Of a stretch of 51,432 nucleotides of DNA, positions 45,419-51,432 are shown piece by piece; position 1 is the stretch's first letter; each line of letters starts with the position of its first letter. This DNA comes from Burkholderiales bacterium (GTDB lineage Bacteria > Pseudomonadota > Gammaproteobacteria > Burkholderiales > Burkholderiaceae_C). Location: positions 1-51,432 of the forward strand of contig RXJV01000020.1 in assembly GCA_003963075.1 (NCBI GenBank), in the 5' to 3' direction. A program made the position numbers and the translations under genes. Under the pieces are notes generated by a model, which searched no databases, had not been told where the DNA came from, and saw only the letters and a program-made list of their open reading frames with translations.

Positions 45419-46147
45419 TCAGTTCAATTCATTGCGGTAAAAGTCCGCGTCGGTGCAATACAGCCCACGGCGCAGCTCCACGGGCCGATCGCCATAGGTG
45501 TAGGCGACGCGCTCGACGCTGAGCAATGGCCTGCCCTCCGCCACGCCGAGCAGGGCAGCCGCCTCGGCGGTGGCCGACACCGCGCGCAGCTTTTCTTCGG
45601 CGCGGACCATGTGCACCCGAAACCTCTCCTCGAACAGCGCGTAGAGCGTGCCCGGGTAGGCGTTGATCTGCGCACTGTCGAGCCCATCGAAATGCCGCTC
45701 CGGCAACCACAGATCGTCCAGCACGACGGGCCGGGCGCCACGCAGCAGCAGCCGGCGCACCTCAATGACCGGCTCGGCCGGGCGCAGATGCAGTGCCCGT
45801 GCAGACTCGGCCGTCGCACGCGCCCGTCGGCAGTGAACCAGCTCGCGCCTGAACCCGGTCGCACCATCGTCGGCAACCAGGCGCAGGAAACGATAGGAAT
45901 TGCCTGGCGCGGTGTGCGTCGCGACGAAGGTGCCGGCACCCTGGCGGCGTTCGACGACATGTGCCGCGGTCAATTCGTCCAGCGCGCGCCGCACCGTGCC
46001 CGCGCTGGCGCCGAAGCGCTGCGCCAGATGCGCCTCGCTGGGCAGGGCATCTCCGGGCTTCCATTCGCCAGCGGCCAAGGCGCTGACGATGAGCTGACGG
46101 ATCTGTTCGTAAAGCGGCGCAGTGGCCCGCGCAGAAGTCTTGGGCAT
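45419..46147 (-). CDS. GntR-family regulator with UTRA domain
   Basis: A 242-residue HutC-type GntR protein. The winged helix (about 8-75) has [39 protein letters not shown] and GAGTFVA. The UTRA effector domain (about 95-235) ends with the usual [11 protein letters not shown] segment. Sitting between divergent mdh and sdhC, it is a likely controller of TCA genes, as the same arrangement is common in Burkholderiales. Its ligand is unknown. Confidence 0.9.
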   Translation of the reverse strand: MPKTSARATAPLYEQIRQLIVSALAAGEWKPGDALPSEAHLAQRFGASAGTVRRALDELTAAHVVERRQGAGTFVATHTAPGNSYRFLRLVADDGATGFRRELVHCRRARATAESARALHLRPAEPVIEVRRLLLRGARPVVLDDLWLPERHFDGLDSAQINAYPGTLYALFEERFRVHMVRAEEKLRAVSATAEAAALLGVAEGRPLLSVERVAYTYGDRPVELRRGLYCTDADFYRNELN

Positions 46148-46236
46148 GCCTGCATTCGAGCACGGCGAGGCCTGCGGGTAAGCCCGTACACTCCCGCGTC
46201 ATCAACGGTTCATCAACTGCACCTTCGGAGACTCCC

Positions 46237-47223
46237 ATGAGCAAGACCCCCGTTCGCGTCGCCGTCACCGGCGCTGCCGGCCAGATCGGCTACGCCCTAC
46301 TGTTCCGCATCGCCTCCGGCGAGATGCTGGGCAAGGACCAGCCCGTCATCCTGCAGTTGCTGGAGATCCCTGACGAGAAGGCCCAGAACGCGCTGAAGGG
46401 CGTCATCATGGAACTCGAAGACTGCGCCTTCCCGCTGCTCGCCGGCATCGAGGCCCACAGCGACCCGCTGACCGCCTTCAAGGACACCGACTACGCCCTG
46501 CTCGTCGGCGCCCGTCCGCGCGGCCCCGGCATGGAGCGCGCCGACCTGCTGGCCGCCAATGCCCAGATCTTCACCGTGCAGGGCAAGGCCCTGAACGCGG
46601 TCGCGTCGCGCAACGTCAAGGTGCTGGTCGTCGGCAACCCCGCCAACACCAATGCCTACATCGCGATGAAGTCGGCCCCGGACCTGCCGGCCAAGAACTT
46701 CACCGCCATGCTGCGCCTGGACCACAACCGTGCGGCGTCGCAGATCGCCTCCAAGACCGGCAAGGCCGTTGGTTCGATCGAGAAGCTGGCCGTCTGGGGC
46801 AACCACTCGCCGACGATGTACGCCGACTACCGCAACGCCACCATCGACGGCCAGTCGGTCAAGGCGCTGATCAATGACGAGCAATGGAACCGTGAGGTCT
46901 TCCTGCCGACGGTGGGCAAGCGCGGCGCCGCCATCATTGCCGCTCGCGGCCTGTCCTCCGCCGCCTCGGCTGCCAATGCCGCCATCGATCACATGCGCGA
47001 CTGGGCTCTGGGCACCCAGGGCAAGTGGGTCACGATGGGTATCCCGTCGGACGGCTCCTACGGCATCCCGAAGGATGTCATGTTCGGCTACCCCGTCACC
47101 TGCGAAGGCGGCGAGTACAAGATCGTCCAGGGCATCGAGATCGACGCCTTCTCGCAGGAGTGCATCGACAAGACGCTGAAGGAACTCACCGACGAGCAGG
47201 ACGGCGTCAAGCACCTGCTGTAA
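46237..47223 (+). CDS. mdh: Malate dehydrogenase
   Basis: A 328-residue NAD-dependent enzyme of the type related to cytosolic MDH. The Rossmann motif is [17 protein letters not shown] (about 9-25), the mobile-loop arginines are in [15 protein letters not shown], and the catalytic His is in [17 protein letters not shown] lies six bases before the ATG. A strong terminator follows. It catalyses malate to oxaloacetate, feeding the adjacent citrate synthase. Confidence 0.96.
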   Translation: MSKTPVRVAVTGAAGQIGYALLFRIASGEMLGKDQPVILQLLEIPDEKAQNALKGVIMELEDCAFPLLAGIEAHSDPLTAFKDTDYALLVGARPRGPGMERADLLAANAQIFTVQGKALNAVASRNVKVLVVGNPANTNAYIAMKSAPDLPAKNFTAMLRLDHNRAASQIASKTGKAVGSIEKLAVWGNHSPTMYADYRNATIDGQSVKALINDEQWNREVFLPTVGKRGAAIIAARGLSSAASAANAAIDHMRDWALGTQGKWVTMGIPSDGSYGIPKDVMFGYPVTCEGGEYKIVQGIEIDAFSQECIDKTLKELTDEQDGVKHLL

Positions 47224-47249
47224 GCCGCTGCGTCAGCGCATCACGCAAC

Positions 47250-47273
47250 AAAGGCCTCCCGCGGGAGGCCTTT
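47250..47273 (+). terminator. Bidirectional terminator between mdh and the chemotaxis receptor
   Basis: AAAGGCCTCCC and GGGAGGCCTTT form a perfect 11-base inverted repeat with a very short centre, followed on plus by TGTTTTTG and on minus by TGTTGCG after the A/T arms. It serves the two convergent genes. Confidence 0.88.
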
Positions 47274-47294
47274 GTTTTTGATGGCGCGTTCCGC

Positions 47295-48860
47295 TCAGCG
47301 TGTTGCCGGCAGGCGGAAGGTCGCGACGGTTTCGACCAGCTGCTGTGCCTGCGCGCGCAGGCTGGCGGCAGCGGCCGCCATCTGCTCAACCATTGCCGCG
47401 TTCTGCTGCGTAGCCTGGTCCATCTGCGTGACGGCGGCGCCCACTTGGGAGACGCCCGAACTCTGCTCGGCACTGGAGGAACTGATCTCTCCCATGATGT
47501 CGGTGACCCGCTGGATGCTGCTGACGACCTTCTCCATCGTCTCGCCGGCCTGATCCACCAGCGTGTTGCCCCGGTCCACGCGCTCCATGCTCTGGGTGAT
47601 GAGCTGCTTGATCTCGCGTGCCGCTTCGGCGCTGCGGCCCGCGAGCAACCTCACCTCGCCGGCCACGACCGCAAAGCCACGGCCTTGTTCACCGGCACGC
47701 GCGGCCTCCACGGCCGCGTTAAGCGCCAGGATATTGGTCTGGAAGGCGATGCCGTCGATGACCGAAATGATGTCTCCGATGCGGCGCGAGCTGTCGTTGA
47801 TGCCGCGCATGGTCTCGACCACCTGGCGCACGACCTGGCCGCCCTCGACGGCCACGTTCGATGCGTTCTGTGCCAATTGATTGGCCTGCATGGCGTTGTC
47901 GACGTTGTTGCGCACCGTCGCCCCCAGCTCGTCCATCGACGCCGCAGTCTGCTGCAGCGCACTGGCCTGGTTCTCGGTGCGGGCGCTCAGGTCCTGGTTG
48001 CCCGATGCGATCTCCGAGCTGGCGTTGGCAACCGACTCCGAGCCTTCGCGCACCTGCCGGACGATGCCGGCCATGCTGTCTCGCATGGCCTTCACACCCT
48101 GGATCACGCTCTCGTGGTCTCCCGCGGCCAATTCGATGTCGACGCTGAGATCACCCGCTGCGAGCCGCCGCGTGATGGCGTTGACGGCGACCGGCTCCCC
48201 ACCCAGTTGCCGCGTGAGACTGCGGGTGATCGCCCAGCCCAGCGCAAGCAGCACGCCGACCAGCGCGAGCACGCCAAGGCCGGCCTGCCAGACGCGCTGC
48301 CAGATCGTCGCGTCCACCGTGTCGACATAGACGCCCGATCCGATGACCCAGCCCCAGGGTGCAAAGCCCTTGACGTAGGAGACCTTGGGCACCGGCTGGT
48401 CGCTCCCCGGCTTGGGCCACATATAGGGCAGGTAGCCGTCGCCGTTGGCCTTCACCAGCTCCACCATCGCGACAAACAGCGGCTTGCCGGTCGGGTCCTT
48501 GGTGTTGACGAGCGTCTTGCCCTCCAGTTCGGGCTTCATCGGGTGCATGACCATGACGGGCGTCATGTCATTGATCCAGAAGTACTCGCTGCCGCTGTAG
48601 CGCAGGGCCTTCACCGCAGCGAGTGCGGCCTTTTTGGCATCGTCCTCGGCCAACTTGCCGCTCGCCACCTGGCCGTGGAAGTGCGTGACCAGACCATGCG
48701 CCACCTCGACCGCCTGGCGCACGGCCTGCTGCCGCTCGCCCATGATGAGCGTGCGCTCGGAGTACAGCAGAAAGCCGGCGACAAGGAGCACACCCAGCAC
48801 GGCACCCAAGGTCTGGAGGGCCAGCCGGCGCGAAACGCCCAGGGATTCAAGCCAAGTCAT
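47295..48860 (-). CDS. Methyl-accepting chemotaxis protein with a Cache sensor
   Basis: A 521-residue receptor. TM1 is at about 11-33. A periplasmic single Cache domain (about 40-185) has [19 protein letters not shown] and [12 protein letters not shown]2 is at about 190-213 and the HAMP linker follows. The signalling domain's hairpin tip is [17 protein letters not shown]. There is no C-terminal CheR-docking pentapeptide. sCache_2 receptors often sense small carboxylates, fitting the TCA neighbourhood, but the ligand is unknown. A much longer open frame upstream is not coding. Confidence 0.92.
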   Translation of the reverse strand: MTWLESLGVSRRLALQTLGAVLGVLLVAGFLLYSERTLIMGERQQAVRQAVEVAHGLVTHFHGQVASGKLAEDDAKKAALAAVKALRYSGSEYFWINDMTPVMVMHPMKPELEGKTLVNTKDPTGKPLFVAMVELVKANGDGYLPYMWPKPGSDQPVPKVSYVKGFAPWGWVIGSGVYVDTVDATIWQRVWQAGLGVLALVGVLLALGWAITRSLTRQLGGEPVAVNAITRRLAAGDLSVDIELAAGDHESVIQGVKAMRDSMAGIVRQVREGSESVANASSEIASGNQDLSARTENQASALQQTAASMDELGATVRNNVDNAMQANQLAQNASNVAVEGGQVVRQVVETMRGINDSSRRIGDIISVIDGIAFQTNILALNAAVEAARAGEQGRGFAVVAGEVRLLAGRSAEAAREIKQLITQSMERVDRGNTLVDQAGETMEKVVSSIQRVTDIMGEISSSSAEQSSGVSQVGAAVTQMDQATQQNAAMVEQMAAAAASLRAQAQQLVETVATFRLPATR

Positions 48861-48956
48861 GAGAGTCCCCTTGATCGATATGTCGGCCCAGTGTTGCACG
48901 CAAGACTTTCCGGCCGCAAGCTGAAATGCCCGGGTCAGGCTGGGTACAGTGGCCGC

Positions 48957-49958
48957 ATGTCTGTACCGCTTCATCCCCGCGTCGCCCTGTTCGGGCAAGA
49001 GGCGCCACGGCCGGCATTGCCCGTCGTCGATCACTATTGCGGCGTCGAGGCCCGCATGCGCAAGAGCCTGGCGCTGCAGGCGGAACTCGGCCCCGTGTTC
49101 GACATCACTCTCGATGCGGAAGACGGCGCACCGGTCGGCGGCGAGGCCGAGCAGGCCCTGTTGATTGCGGAACTGACGAACAGCCAAGCCAATCGCTTCG
49201 GCCGTGTCGGCGCACGGATCCACCCCTGGGGCCACGCGGCGTTCGAGGCCGATGTCGACACCCTCGTTGCCAAGGCGGGCCACCGGCTGGCCTATCTGAT
49301 GATCCCCAAGCCCGAAAGCGCCGACGATGTGGACCGGGCGGTCGACGCCATCGACGCGGCCTGCGAACGCCACCAGCAGCCCCGCCTGCCACTGCAGGTG
49401 TTGATCGAGACCCACGGTGCGCTGCGCGACGTGTTTCGCATTGCCGCGCATCCGCGCATCGAATCGCTGTCCTTCGGCCTGATGGACTTCGTTTCGGCCC
49501 ATCGGGGTGCCATCCCGAAGGCGGCGATGGAGCTGCCCGGACAGTTCGAGCATCCGCTGGTCGTGCGCGCCAAGCTTGAGATCGCTGCGGCGGCCCATGC
49601 CTTCGGCAAGACGCCGTCCCATTGCGTCGTCACGGAGTTCCGCGATGCCGGCGCTCTCGGCGCTGCCGCGCGGCGCGCGGCGCAGGAGTTTGGCTACACA
49701 CGGATGTGGAGCATCCACCCGGATCAGATCCGCCCCATCATCGAAGCGTTCGCGCCGTCGACCGACGACGTCGCCGAGGCGGCCGAGCTGCTGCTCGCGG
49801 CTCAGGCCGCCCATTGGGCGCCGATTGCCTCGCGGGACCGGTTGCATGACCGCGCCAGCTACCGCTACTTCTGGACCGTGCTGGAACGCGCCGAGCGCAC
49901 CGGCCGGGCCCTGCCGCCGCAGGCGCAGCAAGCCTTCTTTTCCACTGCCATCGGGTGA
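48957..49958 (+). CDS. CitE-like aldolase/lyase (HpcH/HpaI family)
   Basis: A 333-residue TIM-barrel protein of the citrate lyase beta-like group. The [15 protein letters not shown] segment, [26 protein letters not shown] and [12 protein letters not shown] carry the Mg-binding acidic residues (a Glu and an Asp). [16 protein letters not shown] is the conserved C-terminal block. Stand-alone CitE proteins act on malyl-CoA or citramalyl-CoA rather than in a citrate lyase complex; substrate here unknown. It is divergent from the receptor gene across 96 bases. Confidence 0.88.
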   Translation: MSVPLHPRVALFGQEAPRPALPVVDHYCGVEARMRKSLALQAELGPVFDITLDAEDGAPVGGEAEQALLIAELTNSQANRFGRVGARIHPWGHAAFEADVDTLVAKAGHRLAYLMIPKPESADDVDRAVDAIDAACERHQQPRLPLQVLIETHGALRDVFRIAAHPRIESLSFGLMDFVSAHRGAIPKAAMELPGQFEHPLVVRAKLEIAAAAHAFGKTPSHCVVTEFRDAGALGAAARRAAQEFGYTRMWSIHPDQIRPIIEAFAPSTDDVAEAAELLLAAQAAHWAPIASRDRLHDRASYRYFWTVLERAERTGRALPPQAQQAFFSTAIG

Positions 49959-50064
49959 AGCACGACCCTGCCGAACGAAGCCAGGGCAGACAATCACTCA
50001 CACCTGCTCACCAACCCGCGGCCGCCTTGCGGCCATGATGCGCGGCCAATTCCCAAGCCATTCC

Positions 50065-50619
50065 ATGCCCATGCAGTTCCTCACACTCCGCGGCTGCGCC
50101 GCCGCCCTGCTACTTTGCGCCTCGCTCCCCGGCCTCGCCGAGCCCGCCAAGCCAGCCGGTACCGCCGCCCCAGTGAAGCCGGCCAAGCCCGCAGCAGCCA
50201 AAAAGACGCCTGCCCCCGCACCCGAGCCTGTGCTCGCCGAGGCCAGCGAGGAGCAACTCGCCGCCGCTGATCGTGCCTACGTCGGCGACTATGTCTGCGA
50301 GTTCAAGCAGAACGTCCAGATCGCCCGGCATGCCAAGGCGCCAGGCTATATCGAAGTCGCCTGGCAGAAGCAGCGCATCACGATGAAACCGGTGCTGTCG
50401 TCCACCGGCGCGTTGCGGCTGGAGGATGTGACCGGCCGGACCCTGATGATCCAGATCGCCAACAAATCCATGCTGCTGGACACCAAGCTGGGTCAGCGCC
50501 TGCTGGACGACTGCGTGCATCCGGAGCAGGCGCGCCTGATGGCCGAAGCCAAGGCGGCGGCGGAGGCCGATCCGTCGGCGGCGGCCGGCAACTCGATCGG
50601 CATCTCACCCGTGAAGTGA
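50065..50619 (+). CDS. Exported MliC-like protein with a Lys/Pro/Ala linker
   Basis: A 184-residue exported protein. The signal peptide ends near GLAE (about 24), then a Lys/Ala/Pro-rich linker (about 25-55, KPAKPAAAKK) leads to a C-terminal domain. In it, VCEFKQNVQI, an IEVAWQKQRITM strand, LSSTGALRLED and a final DDC resemble the eight-stranded fold and two-cysteine disulfide of MliC/PliC lysozyme inhibitors (SASGA.Y block). The similarity is weak and inferred by pattern. Two further ATGs lie upstream in frame at 50035-50040. Confidence 0.6.
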   Translation: MPMQFLTLRGCAAALLLCASLPGLAEPAKPAGTAAPVKPAKPAAAKKTPAPAPEPVLAEASEEQLAAADRAYVGDYVCEFKQNVQIARHAKAPGYIEVAWQKQRITMKPVLSSTGALRLEDVTGRTLMIQIANKSMLLDTKLGQRLLDDCVHPEQARLMAEAKAAAEADPSAAAGNSIGISPVK

Positions 50620-50633
50620 TGCAGACCGCCGGC

Positions 50634-50689
50634 TTGAAATCGGTCCTGCCAGGTATGTAGAATGAATACATACTTTTCAATCCATACCT
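50634..50689 (+). promoter_or_regulatory. Promoter and operator of the vapB-vapC-type pair
   Basis: TTGAAA (50634-50639) and TAGAAT (50658-50663) are 18 bases apart. GTATGTA (50653-50659) and TACATAC (50667-50673) form an exact inverted repeat across the -10 box. A wider inverted pair, AGGTATG (50651-50657) and CATACCT (50683-50689), shares the first half-site. This layout is typical of antitoxin autorepression, with a third half-site downstream. Confidence 0.7.
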
Positions 50690-50727
50690 GATTGGCCTCC
50701 TGCGGCCGATCAGCCGCTGGAGGCGCC

Positions 50728-50985
50728 ATGGAAGCCACCGTTGCCGAGCGCGGGCAGATCACGCTGCCCAAAGCCGTCCGAGATGCCCTCGGCCTGACCA
50801 AGGGCACGACGCTCAAGGTCGAGCTGGACGGCGGCCGCATCATCCTGCGCAAGGATGTCGGTGACGCGCTGTCCAAGATGCGCGGGCGCATCAAGCTGCC
50901 CGACGGCGTCACCACCGACGACGTCATGCGCGAACTGCGCGGGCGCGCCCCCGGCGACCCGTACCCGCCGCCGGACGAGGCCTGA
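50728..50985 (+). CDS. AbrB/SpoVT-type antitoxin (VapB-like)
   Basis: An 85-residue antitoxin. The swapped-hairpin AbrB DNA-binding domain is at the N-terminus (ATVAERGQITLPKAVRDALGL, G-T-T-L-K-V-E-L-D-G-G-R-I-I-L). The C-terminal part (about 48-85) is Arg/Asp/Pro-rich and would wrap the toxin. GGAGG four bases before the ATG supports the start at 50728. It precedes a PIN-domain toxin by 47 bases. Confidence 0.88.
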   Translation: MEATVAERGQITLPKAVRDALGLTKGTTLKVELDGGRIILRKDVGDALSKMRGRIKLPDGVTTDDVMRELRGRAPGDPYPPPDEA

Positions 50986-50988
50986 TCG

Positions 50989-51036
50989 ATGGCCCATCCC
51001 GCCCGCGTCCGCACTGCGTTGAAGGCTTGCCCTTGA
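50989..51036 (+). other. 15-codon mini-ORF between antitoxin and toxin
   Basis: An ATG at 50989 opens a reading frame of 15 codons that ends in a TGA overlapping the toxin's TTG start (TTGA). It contains GAAGG (51021-51025), the likely ribosome site for the toxin. It may be chance or may tune toxin translation by coupling. Confidence 0.3.
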
Positions 51037-51432
51037 TCGCCGTCGACACCTCCATCCTGGTCGACTACATCGGCGACGGCCCGTCGGCCGACGAGGCCGA
51101 GCAACTGCTGCGCAGCGCGCTGTCCACCGGGCCGGTCGTGGCCTGCGAGGTGGTCGTCAGCGAGGTGGTGGCAGGGCTTGGTCACAGCGACATCGTGCTG
51201 GAGACACTCGAAGCCATCGGCATCGGCTTCTCGCCGCTGGAGCTGCGCGCGGCCCTGCGTGCCGGCGAGATGCAGCGCCGCTACCGCCAGCGCCTGCCGG
51301 CGCAGGTGTCGCCGCAGGACATCAAGCGCACCGTGCCGGACTTCCTCATCGGCGCCCACGCCCTGCTGCAATGCCAGGGCCTGATCACCCGCGACGCGGG
51401 CTTCTTCCGCGACTACTTCAAGGGCCTGCGCG
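51033..51432 (+). CDS. PIN-domain ribonuclease toxin (VapC-like), partial
   Basis: The first 133 codons of a PIN-domain protein; the window ends before the stop. Metal-binding acids are present: the Asp in IAVDTSILVDY at residue 4, the Glu in VVVSEVVAG near 43, the Asp in PDFLIGAHA near 105, and the Asp in ITRDAGFFRDYF near 122. VapC proteins are site-specific RNases, inhibited by their AbrB-type partners. The start is TTG at 51033, with GAAGG seven bases upstream; a TTG six bases earlier is the alternative. Confidence 0.87.
   Translation, partial: MIAVDTSILVDYIGDGPSADEAEQLLRSALSTGPVVACEVVVSEVVAGLGHSDIVLETLEAIGIGFSPLELRAALRAGEMQRRYRQRLPAQVSPQDIKRTVPDFLIGAHALLQCQGLITRDAGFFRDYFKGLR

Noticed and set aside
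48861-49997. Upstream extension of the chemotaxis receptor to about 900 residues
   Set aside because: The extension is antisense to the CitE-like gene and lacks membrane or sensor features. A normal TM1 starts right after the ATG at 48860.

Overview
The window looks like a chromosomal segment of a very GC-rich betaproteobacterium, most likely a Burkholderiales member of the Rubrivivax/Leptothrix/Roseateles type. This rests on third-position G/C bias throughout, the order eno-ftsB, and the arrangement mdh <> gntR-sdhCDAB-sdhE-gltA. It also rests on a DUF3563 microprotein, and on GC-rich intergenic repeats of a kind I recall from that group. The genus is inference. I saw no rRNA, tRNA, CRISPR array, IS element, prophage or integrase. 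No stretch longer than about 220 bases lacks a gene. The longest gap, 17418-17637, shows nothing I can recognise.

Layout. 1-1580: end of enolase, ftsB, then a translationally coupled NAD-salvage pair (pnuC, nadR-type kinase). 1636-3205 (minus): Hsp33 with an odd in-frame insertion, and a gamma-carbonic anhydrase-like protein. 3299-9703: solute-binding-like protein, DUF455 ferritin-like protein, two EamA exporters around an omega-aminotransferase, a succinylglutamate desuccinylase/aspartoacylase-like protein and a small membrane protein. 9716-11983: two overlapping glutathione transferases (one YghU) divergent from a FrnE/DsbA-like oxidoreductase. 12061-13059: rdgC. 13089-17417 (minus): a TonB-dependent receptor bracketed by two related His-rich exported proteins, followed by an HNH-like orphan. 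17638-20679 (minus): CYTH phosphatase, RhlE-type helicase, DusA, DUF3563 microprotein. 20770-21705 (minus): DedA-rhodanese fusion.

21788-31251 is an oxyanion uptake block. It holds modB-modA-modC-modE behind a well-formed ModE operator, then the sulfate importer cysP-cysT-cysW-cysA, a small membrane protein, a one-domain molbindin, an RBBP9-type hydrolase and cysB. ModC has no C-terminal Mop/TOBE domain, while ModE carries two and the molbindin one. 31352-34076: an exported DUF1800/DUF1501 pair. 34073-36463: flavodoxin-like protein and pirin divergent from a YhaJ-like LysR regulator. 36526-40307: GluQ-RS, a cold-shock/DUF1294 membrane protein, an MTA/SAH-deaminase-type amidohydrolase and ribokinase.

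40371-47223 is a TCA block: gltA, sdhE, sdhBADC and a GntR regulator on minus, with mdh divergent. After it come a chemotaxis receptor, a CitE-like lyase, an MliC-like exported protein and, at the right edge, a VapB/VapC-type toxin-antitoxin pair whose toxin runs off the window.

Most likely to be new: (1) the receptor flanked by two paralogous His-rich secreted proteins; (2) a GC-rich repeat present both between cysT and cysW and, in frame, inside the Hsp33 linker; (3) the partition of molybdate-binding domains across the mod/cys block; (4) the inverted repeat that brackets the -10 box of the DUF3563 promoter.
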